Assembly: GCF_014207355.1 (NCBI RefSeq)
Contig: NZ_JACHEF010000002.1
Coordinates: 62,001-126,000, forward strand
Length of the DNA stretch: 64,000 nucleotides
Direction of reading: 5' to 3'
Source: Mesorhizobium sangaii
Lineage (GTDB): Bacteria > Pseudomonadota > Alphaproteobacteria > Rhizobiales > Rhizobiaceae
The notes under the pieces were generated by a model, which saw only the letters and a list, made by a program, of their open reading frames with translations, was not told where the DNA came from and ran no database searches. Positions 1-10,987 of this stretch are shown here, piece by piece. How positions within the stretch are numbered: the stretch's first letter is position 1; every line of letters begins with the position of its first letter. A program made the translations under genes and the position numbers.

Positions 1-559
1 CTCTGGCGCCTCAGTTCATGCAACAGGCATGCAACATCGGGCGCCGGAAACAAATCTTTGCGTAGGCCCCTAGCACCTTCGCGTATGACGGTAATACCCT
101 TGTGCAATTGTTGAATGGCCTCGCCGTCGGTAGTTTTCTACGTGTCGGCCATCTACTTGCACAGGTATGGTCGGCGCCAAGCTAGCCACGCATCCTCCCT
201 GTCTGAGGTTAGCTAATAAAAGAAACCCGCTGCCAACGCTCTCCTCCGGTAGCGGGTTTTCTTATTTGCTTCGGCGATACAGCGCGCCGGGCGATGCTCG
301 GCCACGACGAGAGAGTATGGAATGGATCACGGTGTCGATATCGCCGGACTGGACGCGGCACGACCGGGCACCCAGCCCGAAACCGGCTTGGCAAGCGTCG
401 ATGCGCTCGCAAGGATCGCTCACGACCCGGCAAGGCGCGCGCAAGGCAGATCCTGACGGGCTCACTTCGCCCGGCATGGTCTGCCGGGTGAGCGGCTCGA
501 TACGGTCCTTCGAGCAGCTCGCCGTAACATTCGCCGCCTGAGACCGTTCATTCGCGACA
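1..559. other. Left-edge stretch without a supported gene
   Basis: Several overlapping open frames exist on both strands, but none gives a protein I recognise and none has a convincing ribosome binding site. The only clear element is the hairpin near 223-259. A 33-codon frame (115-216) ends just before that hairpin on the plus strand, but it has no supporting feature. The stretch may hold decayed sequence continuing from the CorA remnant to its right. Confidence 0.5.
223..259 (+). terminator. Intrinsic terminator-like hairpin
   Basis: The arms AACCCGCT and AGCGGGTT flank a GC-containing loop. On the plus strand a T-rich tail (TTTTCTTATTT) follows. The complementary strand also has a T-rich flank, so it could work in both directions. 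No intact gene precedes it on the plus strand inside the window. Confidence 0.6.
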
Positions 560-1203
560 TCATTTGTCCACCGCCCCAGTCCGCAGTCATTTCACTCACG
601 AAATCGACGGCACGCACCAGGCCCTGCAAGACGTCACGCTTCTCCGAGAGATAGTCCCCCAGTCGATCAACGTGGCGCGGTTGGCCCCGAACGACCCGGT
701 TGGAGTGGATTGCTTTGCGGCCCCCGCTGTCCGGTACGTGGAAGGCGGTTGTCGACAGGGTGCGCAGTTCGGTCGCGGGCTGCTCCAGGTTATCAGCGAG
801 GCGGTCGACGATCTCGTCGCAAAGATCGACGAGCACCTCCAGACTGGGGGGCGGGGCGGCGACCGGAACCGTCGAACCGCCCGGCGACCGCGTCGAAGGC
901 CGGCAACGCAGCGAAGCGAACGGTAATCAAGCGCTCGCGCGAAAGTACGAACCCGAAAGGTGCAACCTGCGGCACCCCGCCTTCGACATGCATAACCATC
1001 GGAACGCTCATGGAAAGCACGCCGTCGCGTGCTTTGAGCCGGCTTGAGCTTTCGATCTCGGCAAGGCATTCGCGGCTCGGCACCGCGACGCCAGTCAGCT
1101 TCTGGACTTCTGTGAGTTCTGTCGGATCGGGGTCGCGCAGATCAAACCAGATTGCTTGCGTCTTTGATTCAGAAGTTTTGCTTTGCGGATAGACGCTCAA
1201 CAT
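560..1203 (-). pseudogene. CorA-family divalent cation transporter, frameshifted and truncated
   Basis: The N-terminal frame (from ATG at 1203) contains IWFDLRDPDPTE and FAALPAFDAVAGRF, typical of the cytoplasmic domain of CorA-like Mg2+/Co2+ transporters. The match then continues in another frame with SLEVLVDLCDEIVDRLADNL and FVSEM, so a one-base shift is needed. The shift falls in the C-rich run at about 845-860. The sequence loses similarity near 560-590. The two C-terminal membrane helices with the family's GMN motif are absent, so the gene cannot make a channel. It follows the stator-like operon on the same strand with an 86-base gap. The N-terminal domain is clear; the exact end is not. 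Confidence 0.7.
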
Positions 1204-1289
1204 CGGAGGGGCGCGGTCAAACCAAATGAGCGACCGTGAGCGCGAACTCGAAGGCGCGCTCCATTCTGTTTGCGTTTACCCATCACGCT

Positions 1290-1787
1290 TCACGACCCCG
1301 GCTGCGTATAGACAAGGGGGCGCACGCCGCGCTGATAGTCCTTTGTCGGCAGGGCCGGTTGCGGCCGTGCGTAGAACATCGGCTCGCGTGTATCGAGACC
1401 GGCGTCGGTGGCCTGCATCTTCATCTCTACCCCAGTGCCGTCGGCTTCCGCCTTACCCATCGCATCTTGCAACTGTTGCGCGGCTTGCTGGCTCCATGGC
1501 AGCACATAGAAGCGCGGCTCAGTCGAGCCGGGCGTGGTGAGCCATACGTAGATGGCTTGGTTCTCAACCGGCACGGCGCCCACCACTTGGCCCTTTGCCG
1601 TGTCACGCCACTCGAGCGTCAGGGGCTTGGGACGGCCAAGAAGCTCGCTGGCGCCGACATAGACGACGGTGATCAGCGCCAGGAAGATGCCGACCGAGAG
1701 GGTGCGGCGGACAAAACCTGCATGCGGCAGGATGACGAAGATGAACGCGCCGAGCAGCAGAGCGAAGATGACGGGAGCGATCATCAT
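1290..1787 (-). CDS. Small membrane protein, last gene of the stator-like operon
   Basis: This 165-residue protein has two N-terminal hydrophobic segments (about 4-19 and 27-47) and then a soluble tail of about 115 residues without Cys. I do not recognise a family. Its start overlaps the stop of the gene upstream (1784-1787, ATGA type), which implies translational coupling with the ExbD-like partner. It is probably an accessory component of the proton-channel-type complex encoded by the next two genes. That role is inferred only from the operon. Confidence 0.65.
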   Translation of the reverse strand: MMIAPVIFALLLGAFIFVILPHAGFVRRTLSVGIFLALITVVYVGASELLGRPKPLTLEWRDTAKGQVVGAVPVENQAIYVWLTTPGSTEPRFYVLPWSQQAAQQLQDAMGKAEADGTGVEMKMQATDAGLDTREPMFYARPQPALPTKDYQRGVRPLVYTQPGS

Positions 1788-2374
1788 TGGGAGGCCGCCA
1801 CGCGTAGGGGTTTGAAGATGCTGTTGATGCTGCCTGGCACCAGTTGGCCAGTCGAATCGAGCTTGAATCTCACGGCGGTAAGCTCCTGGTTGGGCTTGCG
1901 CAGCTGGACCGTCGTTGTGGCCAGCGGCGCTGACGACTTGGCGGTATCGGGCTTTACGCTGACGATTACCTTCACAGGGACGGGATATGTGACGTTCACA
2001 CCGCGATACATGTGAACATTGACGACGTATTCGCCCGCGGGAGCTCCTCGCGAATAGGCGACCTCATGGTTGGAGTCGGTCATGTCCTGCGCCATGCCGA
2101 GGTCGTCGCGCAGCAGATCGAACACCTTGCCGCTCTTGTTGGAGTAGCCGACCGGCACATCGCCGGGCGCCTGGACCCACAGATCGACATCGGCGTCGAG
2201 CTTGTCGGGCCACTGCGTCTCGACGGTGACGTTACCGGGCGCCGTGACGCCATCGGTCTCGCTCGCCTTGGCAGGCGGGTTCATCACCGTCATCATGAGC
2301 GTGGTCATGAGGACGAAGCCGCCGAGCATCAAGAGAGCGGTGTCGAGCCAGACAGTAAGAGTTTCCTCATCCAT
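1784..2374 (-). CDS. ExbD/MotB-like single-helix protein with periplasmic beta-type domain
   Basis: The 196-residue protein starts with one membrane helix (about 8-31) preceded by an acidic segment. Asp11 sits at the start of the helix, where ExbD, TolR and MotB carry their proton-binding Asp. The rest is predicted periplasmic. It contains DADVDLWVQAP and AGEYVVNVHMYRG, which resemble the beta-sandwich of YfaP/DUF2135-type proteins rather than the usual ExbD or OmpA-like domain. It overlaps the upstream channel gene by 8 bases and the downstream membrane gene by 4. I infer it is the stator partner of the 2367-2948 product. The cargo or ligand is unknown. Confidence 0.6.
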   Translation of the reverse strand: MDEETLTVWLDTALLMLGGFVLMTTLMMTVMNPPAKASETDGVTAPGNVTVETQWPDKLDADVDLWVQAPGDVPVGYSNKSGKVFDLLRDDLGMAQDMTDSNHEVAYSRGAPAGEYVVNVHMYRGVNVTYPVPVKVIVSVKPDTAKSSAPLATTTVQLRKPNQELTAVRFKLDSTGQLVPGSINSIFKPLRVAASQ

Positions 2375-2948
2375 CGAAATTGCCCAGCAGGCGAAGATTG
2401 ATCTTGAGCCACAGGTTCGTGGCTATGCCGAGCAGCGTCGCATAGAGCGCGACATACATGCCGTCGATCACCGACCCGATCATCGAACGGATTGCATTGG
2501 GGTCGGCCGAGCCGCCGGCGCGCGCTGCCGAGAACGCGACGATCAGCCCAACCACGGTTCCGAGCAGCCCGATCCGCACCACATGGGTCGCCAGCCAATC
2601 GACATCGCGCCAGCGTCGGAAGAAGACGCACAGAATGCCCAGGGCGCCGATGGCTGCGATCAACCAGCATAGAAACGCGTTGTTGCCGGCAAACGGTTTG
2701 CCGGCAATGCCGACGGCCCACAGGCCGGCGATTCCGGCGGCGCCGATCGCCTGAAGAACGATGAACCGCGACAGGAACGCGAGCGGTGCCCCGCTCATAT
2801 CGTCAGAGCGCGTGTCCCACGGCTTGCGGACAGCGGCTTGCGACGCCGAGTCTTCTGGCTGCTCTCGAACCAGCTTCGGGGCGACCGGGCTAACGATGGA
2901 CCGCAACTTCTGTCGCGGCGCACTTGCCAGGGAATAGGTATCAACCAT
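2367..2948 (-). CDS. MotA/TolQ/ExbB-type proton channel protein
   Basis: The 193-residue protein has a polar N-terminus of about 50 residues and then four hydrophobic segments. The stretch RIGLLGTVVGLIVAF matches the third-helix signature of TolQ/ExbB (compare IGLFGTVIGIM in the true TolQ of this window). Family members form a pentameric inner-membrane channel that uses ion flow to move a partner protein. It is shorter than TolQ and lacks the long cytoplasmic loop. It overlaps the downstream single-helix gene by 8 bases and follows a small secreted-protein gene by 20 bases. It is a paralogue of neither tolQ nor the MotA-like gene at 42343 in any close sense. Confidence 0.75.
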   Translation of the reverse strand: MVDTYSLASAPRQKLRSIVSPVAPKLVREQPEDSASQAAVRKPWDTRSDDMSGAPLAFLSRFIVLQAIGAAGIAGLWAVGIAGKPFAGNNAFLCWLIAAIGALGILCVFFRRWRDVDWLATHVVRIGLLGTVVGLIVAFSAARAGGSADPNAIRSMIGSVIDGMYVALYATLLGIATNLWLKINLRLLGNFDG

Positions 2949-2968
2949 GTTGGCCTCCTTCTACGTGA

Positions 2969-3328
2969 TCAGGCGCCGCGCTCGCCTTTGGCGCCGACCC
3001 GCTTCAATTCTTCCCAGCCTTCGCCGGACGCGACGAGGCAGCTTGGGCCGTTCGGCTGGCTGATCAGGATCGTCCATGTCTCGCCGTCGTCGCTGGTCAG
3101 CACTTCAATGACCGAGCCGTTCTTGGCCAGACCGAGGGCAACGGGCGCTTCCTTGAATCGACTGGAAAGTTGCTTCAGGAGTTCTGGCCGCGGGGCGCAG
3201 GGAGGCGATCCGGTCTCCGCCGCCACCGGTAGAGTGGAGATGGCGACCAGTATGAGTGCCGCGCCCATCACCTTGGTGCGCGTCAGCTCAAAGCGTGACT
3301 TAACCTGTTTGAAAGCTTGGTTGGACAT
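2969..3328 (-). CDS. Small secreted protein, first gene of the stator-like operon
   Basis: The product is 119 residues long, with a basic N-terminus, a hydrophobic segment (about 20-37) and an Ala-rich cleavage region near VAAETG, so it is probably exported by Sec. The mature part has two Cys residues (PPCAPRPEL and GPSCLVASG) that could form a disulphide, and the phrase DDGETWTILISQPNG. I have seen similar short exported proteins in other Rhizobiales, but no function is known to me. It leads the leftward operon, 20 bases before the ExbB-like gene, so its product may be the periplasmic partner of that complex. Confidence 0.6.
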   Translation of the reverse strand: MSNQAFKQVKSRFELTRTKVMGAALILVAISTLPVAAETGSPPCAPRPELLKQLSSRFKEAPVALGLAKNGSVIEVLTSDDGETWTILISQPNGPSCLVASGEGWEELKRVGAKGERGA

Positions 3329-3587
3329 CGGGACCTCCGAGTTGTACGAAGGCAGGCCTCTCGGCCAGCCCTACGGTCGATTCAACCTTCGTGCCAAGGG
3401 TGTTGTTCACACCTGCTAGCCTTGCAGACTATTGCAGGAGTCGGGGTGCCTTCCATTCTACTAGGGTTTACTCGGGTGTCTGATTAGTCAGGCCAGCTCA
3501 AACCTTAGTATCAGCGCGGCGCTGTGCGATTTGGAAAGACCTGGTCCTTTTTGAACTTCGGCAGGCCATTACAACAAGTCGATGTAA

Positions 3588-3841
3588 TCGATCAGCGGAA
3601 ACGGTGAAAGCTGTGAGGGACCTTCGATTTCCCAAACCACTGAGACTGGTCCCGAAATCCGCAAGGGGCGCATCGTTGCCAGTTCCTGGGAAGCACTCGA
3701 GTGCCTTCACGACCAATGGCCAGAATGGGCGAGAGGTCCAAGCCGTCGAGCAGCCTGCTGCACTTGCTGCGAATCCTGGACGGTTGGCAGGCTCCGCAAC
3801 GCCGAGCCCGGTATCAAAGGGCGCAATCTGTATTTTTCTAA
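3588..3841 (+). pseudogene. DUF982-like remnant, frameshifted
   Basis: One plus-strand frame reads TGPEIRKGRIVASSWEALEC and then LHDQWPEWARGP, the typical start of the small DUF982 proteins that are abundant in Rhizobiales. After GP the similarity moves to the next frame, which reads LLRILDGWQAPQRRARYQRA and stops at 3839-3841. This suggests an indel near 3740-3750. No convincing start codon or ribosome binding site was found. DUF982 proteins have no established function. The call rests on a short motif match. Confidence 0.4.
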
Positions 3842-3983
3842 TGGCAACGAATGTCGGAAATTGCGCCAGAAACGCCATCGCAACGCCTATCATCGAACGA
3901 CCGAAATGGGCCGAGAGCTGGCGGCCCACAGCTCGGACATGTTCGAAATCAGTCTTTTTGGACGATGGCTCTAGGCTGATGCA

Positions 3984-4877
3984 TCACTTTCGGTGGCGCA
4001 GCAGCTCGACAACGGTCTGGAACGCCGGCGAGTTCTGTCGCCGGCTTGGATAATAGAGGTGAAAACCAGACGTGGGCGGACACCACTCGCCGAGTACCTC
4101 TATCAGTGTGCCTTTGACTAGGTGCTCGGAGACGCTGTCCTCGGGCACGAAAGCAATGCCGTAGCCGGCGATTGCAGCCGTCACCAGAGACCTGATGGTG
4201 TTGAAGGTCAGCTGCCCGTCGACGCGAACGCGCTGGGCGCGGCCGTCCTTCTCAAATTCCCAGGCGTAAAGACCGCCTAACGTGGCCAGGCGCAGATTGA
4301 TGCAATTGTGCCGGATGAGGTCTTGCGGAGTCTCTGGCCGGGGGGTTCGTGAAAAATAGGCGGCAGAACCCACCGGCACGAGCCGTACGTCGGGCCCAAT
4401 GCGCACGGCAATCATGTCCTTTTCCAAACTCTCTCCCAAACGCACGCCGGCATCGAAGCGCTCTGCAGCAATGTCTGTGAAGCCATGATCGATGTACAAC
4501 TCAACCTTGATGTCCGGAAACCCGGCAAGACCTGCGGCCAGCTTCGGCCACACGACTGTATCGGCTGCGTTTTCGCTGCAGGTGATGCGCACCGTGCCGG
4601 CGGGCTTGTCCCGCAAGTCGCTTAACGCCGCCAATTCCGCCTCGATCTCTTCCAGTCGCGGCACAGCCGCCCTGATCAGCCTCTCGCCGGCTTCCGTGGT
4701 GGACACACTGCGTGTGGTGCGCGTCAAAAGCCTGATCCCGAGCCGATCCTCGAGCCCGCGTATGGTTTGGCTCAACGCAGACTGAGAAACTCCCATCTGG
4801 GCGGCCGCTCGGGTGAAGCTGCGCTCCCTGGCGACGGCCACGAGCGCGAGCAGGTCAGTCATGTCCTCTCGCCGCAT
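3984..4877 (-). CDS. LysR-family transcriptional regulator
   Basis: The 297-residue protein has an N-terminal winged helix-turn-helix (LLALVAVARERSFTRAAAQM, then QSALSQTIRGLEDRLG). A periplasmic-binding-like effector domain follows (about 90-295). This is the standard length and layout of LysR regulators. It is divergent from the MFS exporter gene at 4994, with 116 bases between them. It most likely controls that gene and the reductases behind it. The effector is unknown. Related rhizobial clusters suggest an electrophile or drug signal, which is only an inference. The C-terminal end is intact. Confidence 0.92.
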   Translation of the reverse strand: MRREDMTDLLALVAVARERSFTRAAAQMGVSQSALSQTIRGLEDRLGIRLLTRTTRSVSTTEAGERLIRAAVPRLEEIEAELAALSDLRDKPAGTVRITCSENAADTVVWPKLAAGLAGFPDIKVELYIDHGFTDIAAERFDAGVRLGESLEKDMIAVRIGPDVRLVPVGSAAYFSRTPRPETPQDLIRHNCINLRLATLGGLYAWEFEKDGRAQRVRVDGQLTFNTIRSLVTAAIAGYGIAFVPEDSVSEHLVKGTLIEVLGEWCPPTSGFHLYYPSRRQNSPAFQTVVELLRHRK

Positions 4878-4930
4878 TCATTAGTGCCCCTTATTGGTTC
4901 TTGCCGATATTACCATCTAATCGAATGAAT
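4876..4930. promoter_or_regulatory. Candidate LysR operator region
   Basis: The intergenic stretch has an inverted repeat: ATTCATTAG at 4876-4884 and CTAAT followed by ATGAAT at 4917-4930. AT-rich sequence lies between the arms. The left arm overlaps the first codons of the LysR gene. LysR proteins normally bind such dyads between divergent genes. Confidence 0.4.
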
Positions 4931-4993
4931 GAATGGGCCTAGGTTGCCGTCACGAGATGAGCGGACATTCCGCCCTTAACGAAAGCAACGCCA

Positions 4994-7440
<2,447 letters not shown>

Positions 7441-7487
7441 GAACGCATCGCTCGCGTTGGATGAACTCACGAAGGAAGGAATAAGCA

Positions 7488-8641
<1,154 letters not shown>

Positions 8642-8642
<1 letters not shown>

Positions 8643-9262
8643 TGCGTACCAAGCCAAGCACAATGATGCCCAACACCACAAAAAAGACTCGACGGGAGAT
8701 GCTTGTGTCTTCGCTGCTTTTCCCGCTGGCCGCCGTCAGCGCCATGTCCGCTGCATCGGCCAACGCCCAATCTGGCGCGGGCGGCAAGCCGCTGGTCGCC
8801 TATTTTACGCGCAGCGGCAACACCCGCACCATTGCCGCCCTTCTCAGCCGTGACCTCGACGGCGACCTGTTCGAGATAGAGCCGGCCACGCCCTATCCCG
8901 CCGACTATTTCGCGACGGTTGAGCAGGCGACGCACGAACGCGAGAGAAATTTCCTGCCACCACTCAAAGCGAGCGTCAGCAATCTCAGTTCTTATAAAAC
9001 GGTGTTCCTCGGCTTTCCAATTTGGGGCGCTTCGGCGCCGCCGATTGTTCGTTCATTCCTGGCCAATCAGGACTTCTCCGGAAAGACTATAATCCCGTTC
9101 AATCTGCACGGAGGCTACGGTCTTGGGAACAGCCGCGAAATCATAGCAAGTGCCGCGCCAAAGGCGAATTTTGCCACAGGGTTCGTCATGGAGGGCCTTC
9201 AGGAGCGGCGGACCACCGAACTGGTGCGCAACTGGCTGACCAAGTCGGACCCGACTCGGTAA
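8642..9262 (+). CDS. Exported flavodoxin-like protein
   Basis: The 206-residue product has an N-terminal export signal with a twin Arg (KKTRREMLVSSLLFPLAA) and a cleavage-like ANAQS. The mature domain has the flavodoxin phosphate-binding loop TRSGNTRTIA (56-65) and the later GFPIWG segment. It therefore should bind FMN, and Tat export would fit a cofactor-bound protein. The start was set at the ATG at 8642, which overlaps the upstream stop (TGATG). A GTG one codon earlier is possible. Flavodoxins are normally cytoplasmic, so the signal is notable. It probably acts with the exported reductase. The electron partner is unknown. Confidence 0.88.
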
Positions 9263-9356
9263 GATTGGATAGACGGTGCGAAACGGCCCGCCTTATGGCC
9301 TTCAATATGCCTCGCGAAGAGATGGCTCGACTGCCATTCCCGCATCGATGACGTCG

Positions 9357-9761
9357 TCACGAAAGTGACCCGTTCCTTATAGGGACTTCGTACAGTTCCA
9401 GCGGCAATCCATCTGGGTCTCTGAAAAATGTAAACGGTTGATGGGTATGTGGGTCAATTCGGATTGGCTCAACGGTAACGTTGGCGGCTTCCAACCGCGC
9501 TATTACCGGATCGAGATCCACCACAGCAAATGCCAGGTGTCTCAAGCCTGTCGCCTCTGGATGGGAGGGCCGCATCCCTGGTGCGGGGAAGGAGAACAAT
9601 ACCAGTTGGACGGGTCCGATCCGCAGATCCGCCCTCCATGACTGCCGCTCCTCCCGATAGACCTCTCGGATCAGATCGAGGCCGAGGAGTTCGACGTGGA
9701 ACCGTCACGACCGGTTGTAGTCAGTGCCGATGAGCGCGACGTGGTGAATAGCATTCTGCAT
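9357..9761 (-). pseudogene. VOC/glyoxalase-family protein with an in-frame stop
   Basis: A complete 134-codon frame is present from ATG at 9761 and starts MQNAIHHVALIGTDYNRS. A TGA follows at codon 19 (9705-9707), then RFHVELLGLDLIREVY and the rest of a vicinal-oxygen-chelate domain ending in FFRDPDGLPLELYEVP. Only that single stop interrupts it. Metal ligand positions (His in HHVAL, His in LRHLAF, Glu in LELYE) are kept. The family includes YaeR-like dioxygenase or glyoxalase proteins. A downstream start in the same frame (9599) would make only the second half. The gene is either recently inactivated or read through. Confidence 0.75.
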
Positions 9762-9872
9762 GCTACCAACTCTAGCCAACCTGGGATTTGAGTTAGCTGC
9801 TTGCCACCGACATGAGTCAGCCTCTTAAACGTCGCCCAAGTAATGTCGGGATGTCGTGACCTCAAACGCAAA

Positions 9873-9894
9873 CGGCGGATCCGAAGATCCGCCG
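9873..9894 (-). terminator. Terminator of the outer-membrane protein gene
   Basis: CGGCGGATC (9873-9881) pairs with GATCCGCCG (9886-9894) around a four-base loop. On the minus strand the hairpin is followed by TTTGCGTTTG. It lies 28 bases past the stop of the 9922-10692 gene. Confidence 0.75.
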
Positions 9895-9921
9895 CCAGTG
9901 TTTTCGTGCGTGGCGAGCCTG

Positions 9922-10692
9922 CTACCAGAGATCGTAGCGTAGCCCGAGCTTGAGCTGATGGTTGCTGATCCCCTTGTGGACCGGGAAGGAGGTCAGGCTT
10001 TCGGCAGTCACATATTCGGCGTCGGGGGCGGAAAAATACTGATAGCCCAGATCGACGGAAACGTTCTTTGACACCTGATAGGCAAGGCCCGCATTCAACG
10101 TGTAGGCCAGCGAGTACTTGGTCTTGTCGTCCTGCTGGATCAATTGGCTCGTCGGGTCATTGTTGTCGATGAAGTTCGCCGAAAGCTTGCGCGTGCTACG
10201 GACAACGCCGATGCCGGCGCCGAGGTAGGGCGTGATCCCGACATAGGTACCAAGGTCGACATAGCCGTTGACTATGCCCGAGAAGGCGTAGTTCTTCAGC
10301 GATGCCGATGCCACGGTCGACTCTACCGGCGGCGTCACGATCGCTGAATTGTCGTAGCCGACGCTGATCTTGTTGCCGGGCAGGTAGCCGAGATTGAGAT
10401 CGGCACGCAGATAATCGTTGAAATGGTAGCCGAAGCCGATGCTGGCAAAGATGGGATCTTCCTTGTCGTCGTAGCTCGCCGGCGTGAAGGTGAAATTCTC
10501 ATTCTCGAAGCTCTTCTGCACCAGATAGGAGACATCGCCGCGCAGATACCAGCCCGAGCCGACCTCGACGGGCACGTAGTCCGGCGCCTGGTCGACGTAG
10601 ATCGGCGGATCATAGTCGGCGGCAAGCGTGGGCGTCAGCGGCATAAGGGCAAGTGCGCCGAGCGCCAGCGCTATACGCGATATAACTGTCAT
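9922..10692 (-). CDS. Outer-membrane beta-barrel protein
   Basis: The 256-residue protein has a signal peptide (MTVISRIALALGALALMPLT, cleavage near LAADYD) and an 8-strand-barrel pattern of alternating residues. It contains GWYLRGDVSYL, GYHFNDYLRADLNLGYLPG and a C-terminal aromatic, GLRYDLW, as required for BAM-dependent insertion. It belongs to the rhizobial surface-antigen/Omp25-Omp31-like porin family. The ATG at 10692 was chosen over an upstream in-frame start at 10752 because it gives a clean signal peptide. A similar gene lies upstream on the same strand. Confidence 0.85.
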   Translation of the reverse strand: MTVISRIALALGALALMPLTPTLAADYDPPIYVDQAPDYVPVEVGSGWYLRGDVSYLVQKSFENENFTFTPASYDDKEDPIFASIGFGYHFNDYLRADLNLGYLPGNKISVGYDNSAIVTPPVESTVASASLKNYAFSGIVNGYVDLGTYVGITPYLGAGIGVVRSTRKLSANFIDNNDPTSQLIQQDDKTKYSLAYTLNAGLAYQVSKNVSVDLGYQYFSAPDAEYVTAESLTSFPVHKGISNHQLKLGLRYDLW

Positions 10693-10842
10693 GGACCCGA
10701 CTCCCGAATTTGGCGCCGCAATTGCAACGGCAGCCATCGTTTCAGGAAGCATTGTTAACCATAGTGGTTAAGTGCCGGTTAAGGCTAACAGAGCGTTAGC
10801 AAATTCATTTCCCGCGGAAGGTTTTCATTGCGGGCGACCCAC

Positions 10843-10930
10843 GAGCAATTCCAGGAAAAGTGTCAAACGGATTGCGTCAAAACAAAAAGATAGAGCGGTT
10901 CTGCGTTTCCATGAAACGCAGAACCGCTCT
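10843..10930. repeat. R1 interspersed repeat, copy 1
   Basis: The element begins GAGCAATTCCAGGAAAAGTG and ends in a perfect 18-bp hairpin. AGAGCGGTTCTGCGTTTC pairs with GAAACGCAGAACCGCTCT around CAT. It matches 55803-55902 over most of its length, and a decayed copy is at 51616-51685. It lies between two outer-membrane protein genes. Confidence 0.85.
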
Positions 10931-10936
10931 AACGAA

Positions 10937-10962
10937 AACCGCCCGGTCGATGCCGGGCGGTT
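10937..10962 (-). terminator. Terminator of the second outer-membrane protein gene
   Basis: AACCGCCCGG (10937-10946) pairs with CCGGGCGGTT (10953-10962). The minus strand continues with TTTTCGTT. It lies 25 bases after the stop of the 10988-11848 gene. Confidence 0.8.
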
Positions 10963-10987
10963 CGCGAACTTGCTGGGAATGCAAGCG

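Noticed and set aside
115..216. 33-codon plus-strand frame before the first hairpin
   Set aside because: It has no ribosome binding site and nothing recognisable in the peptide. Its place before the hairpin alone does not support a gene.
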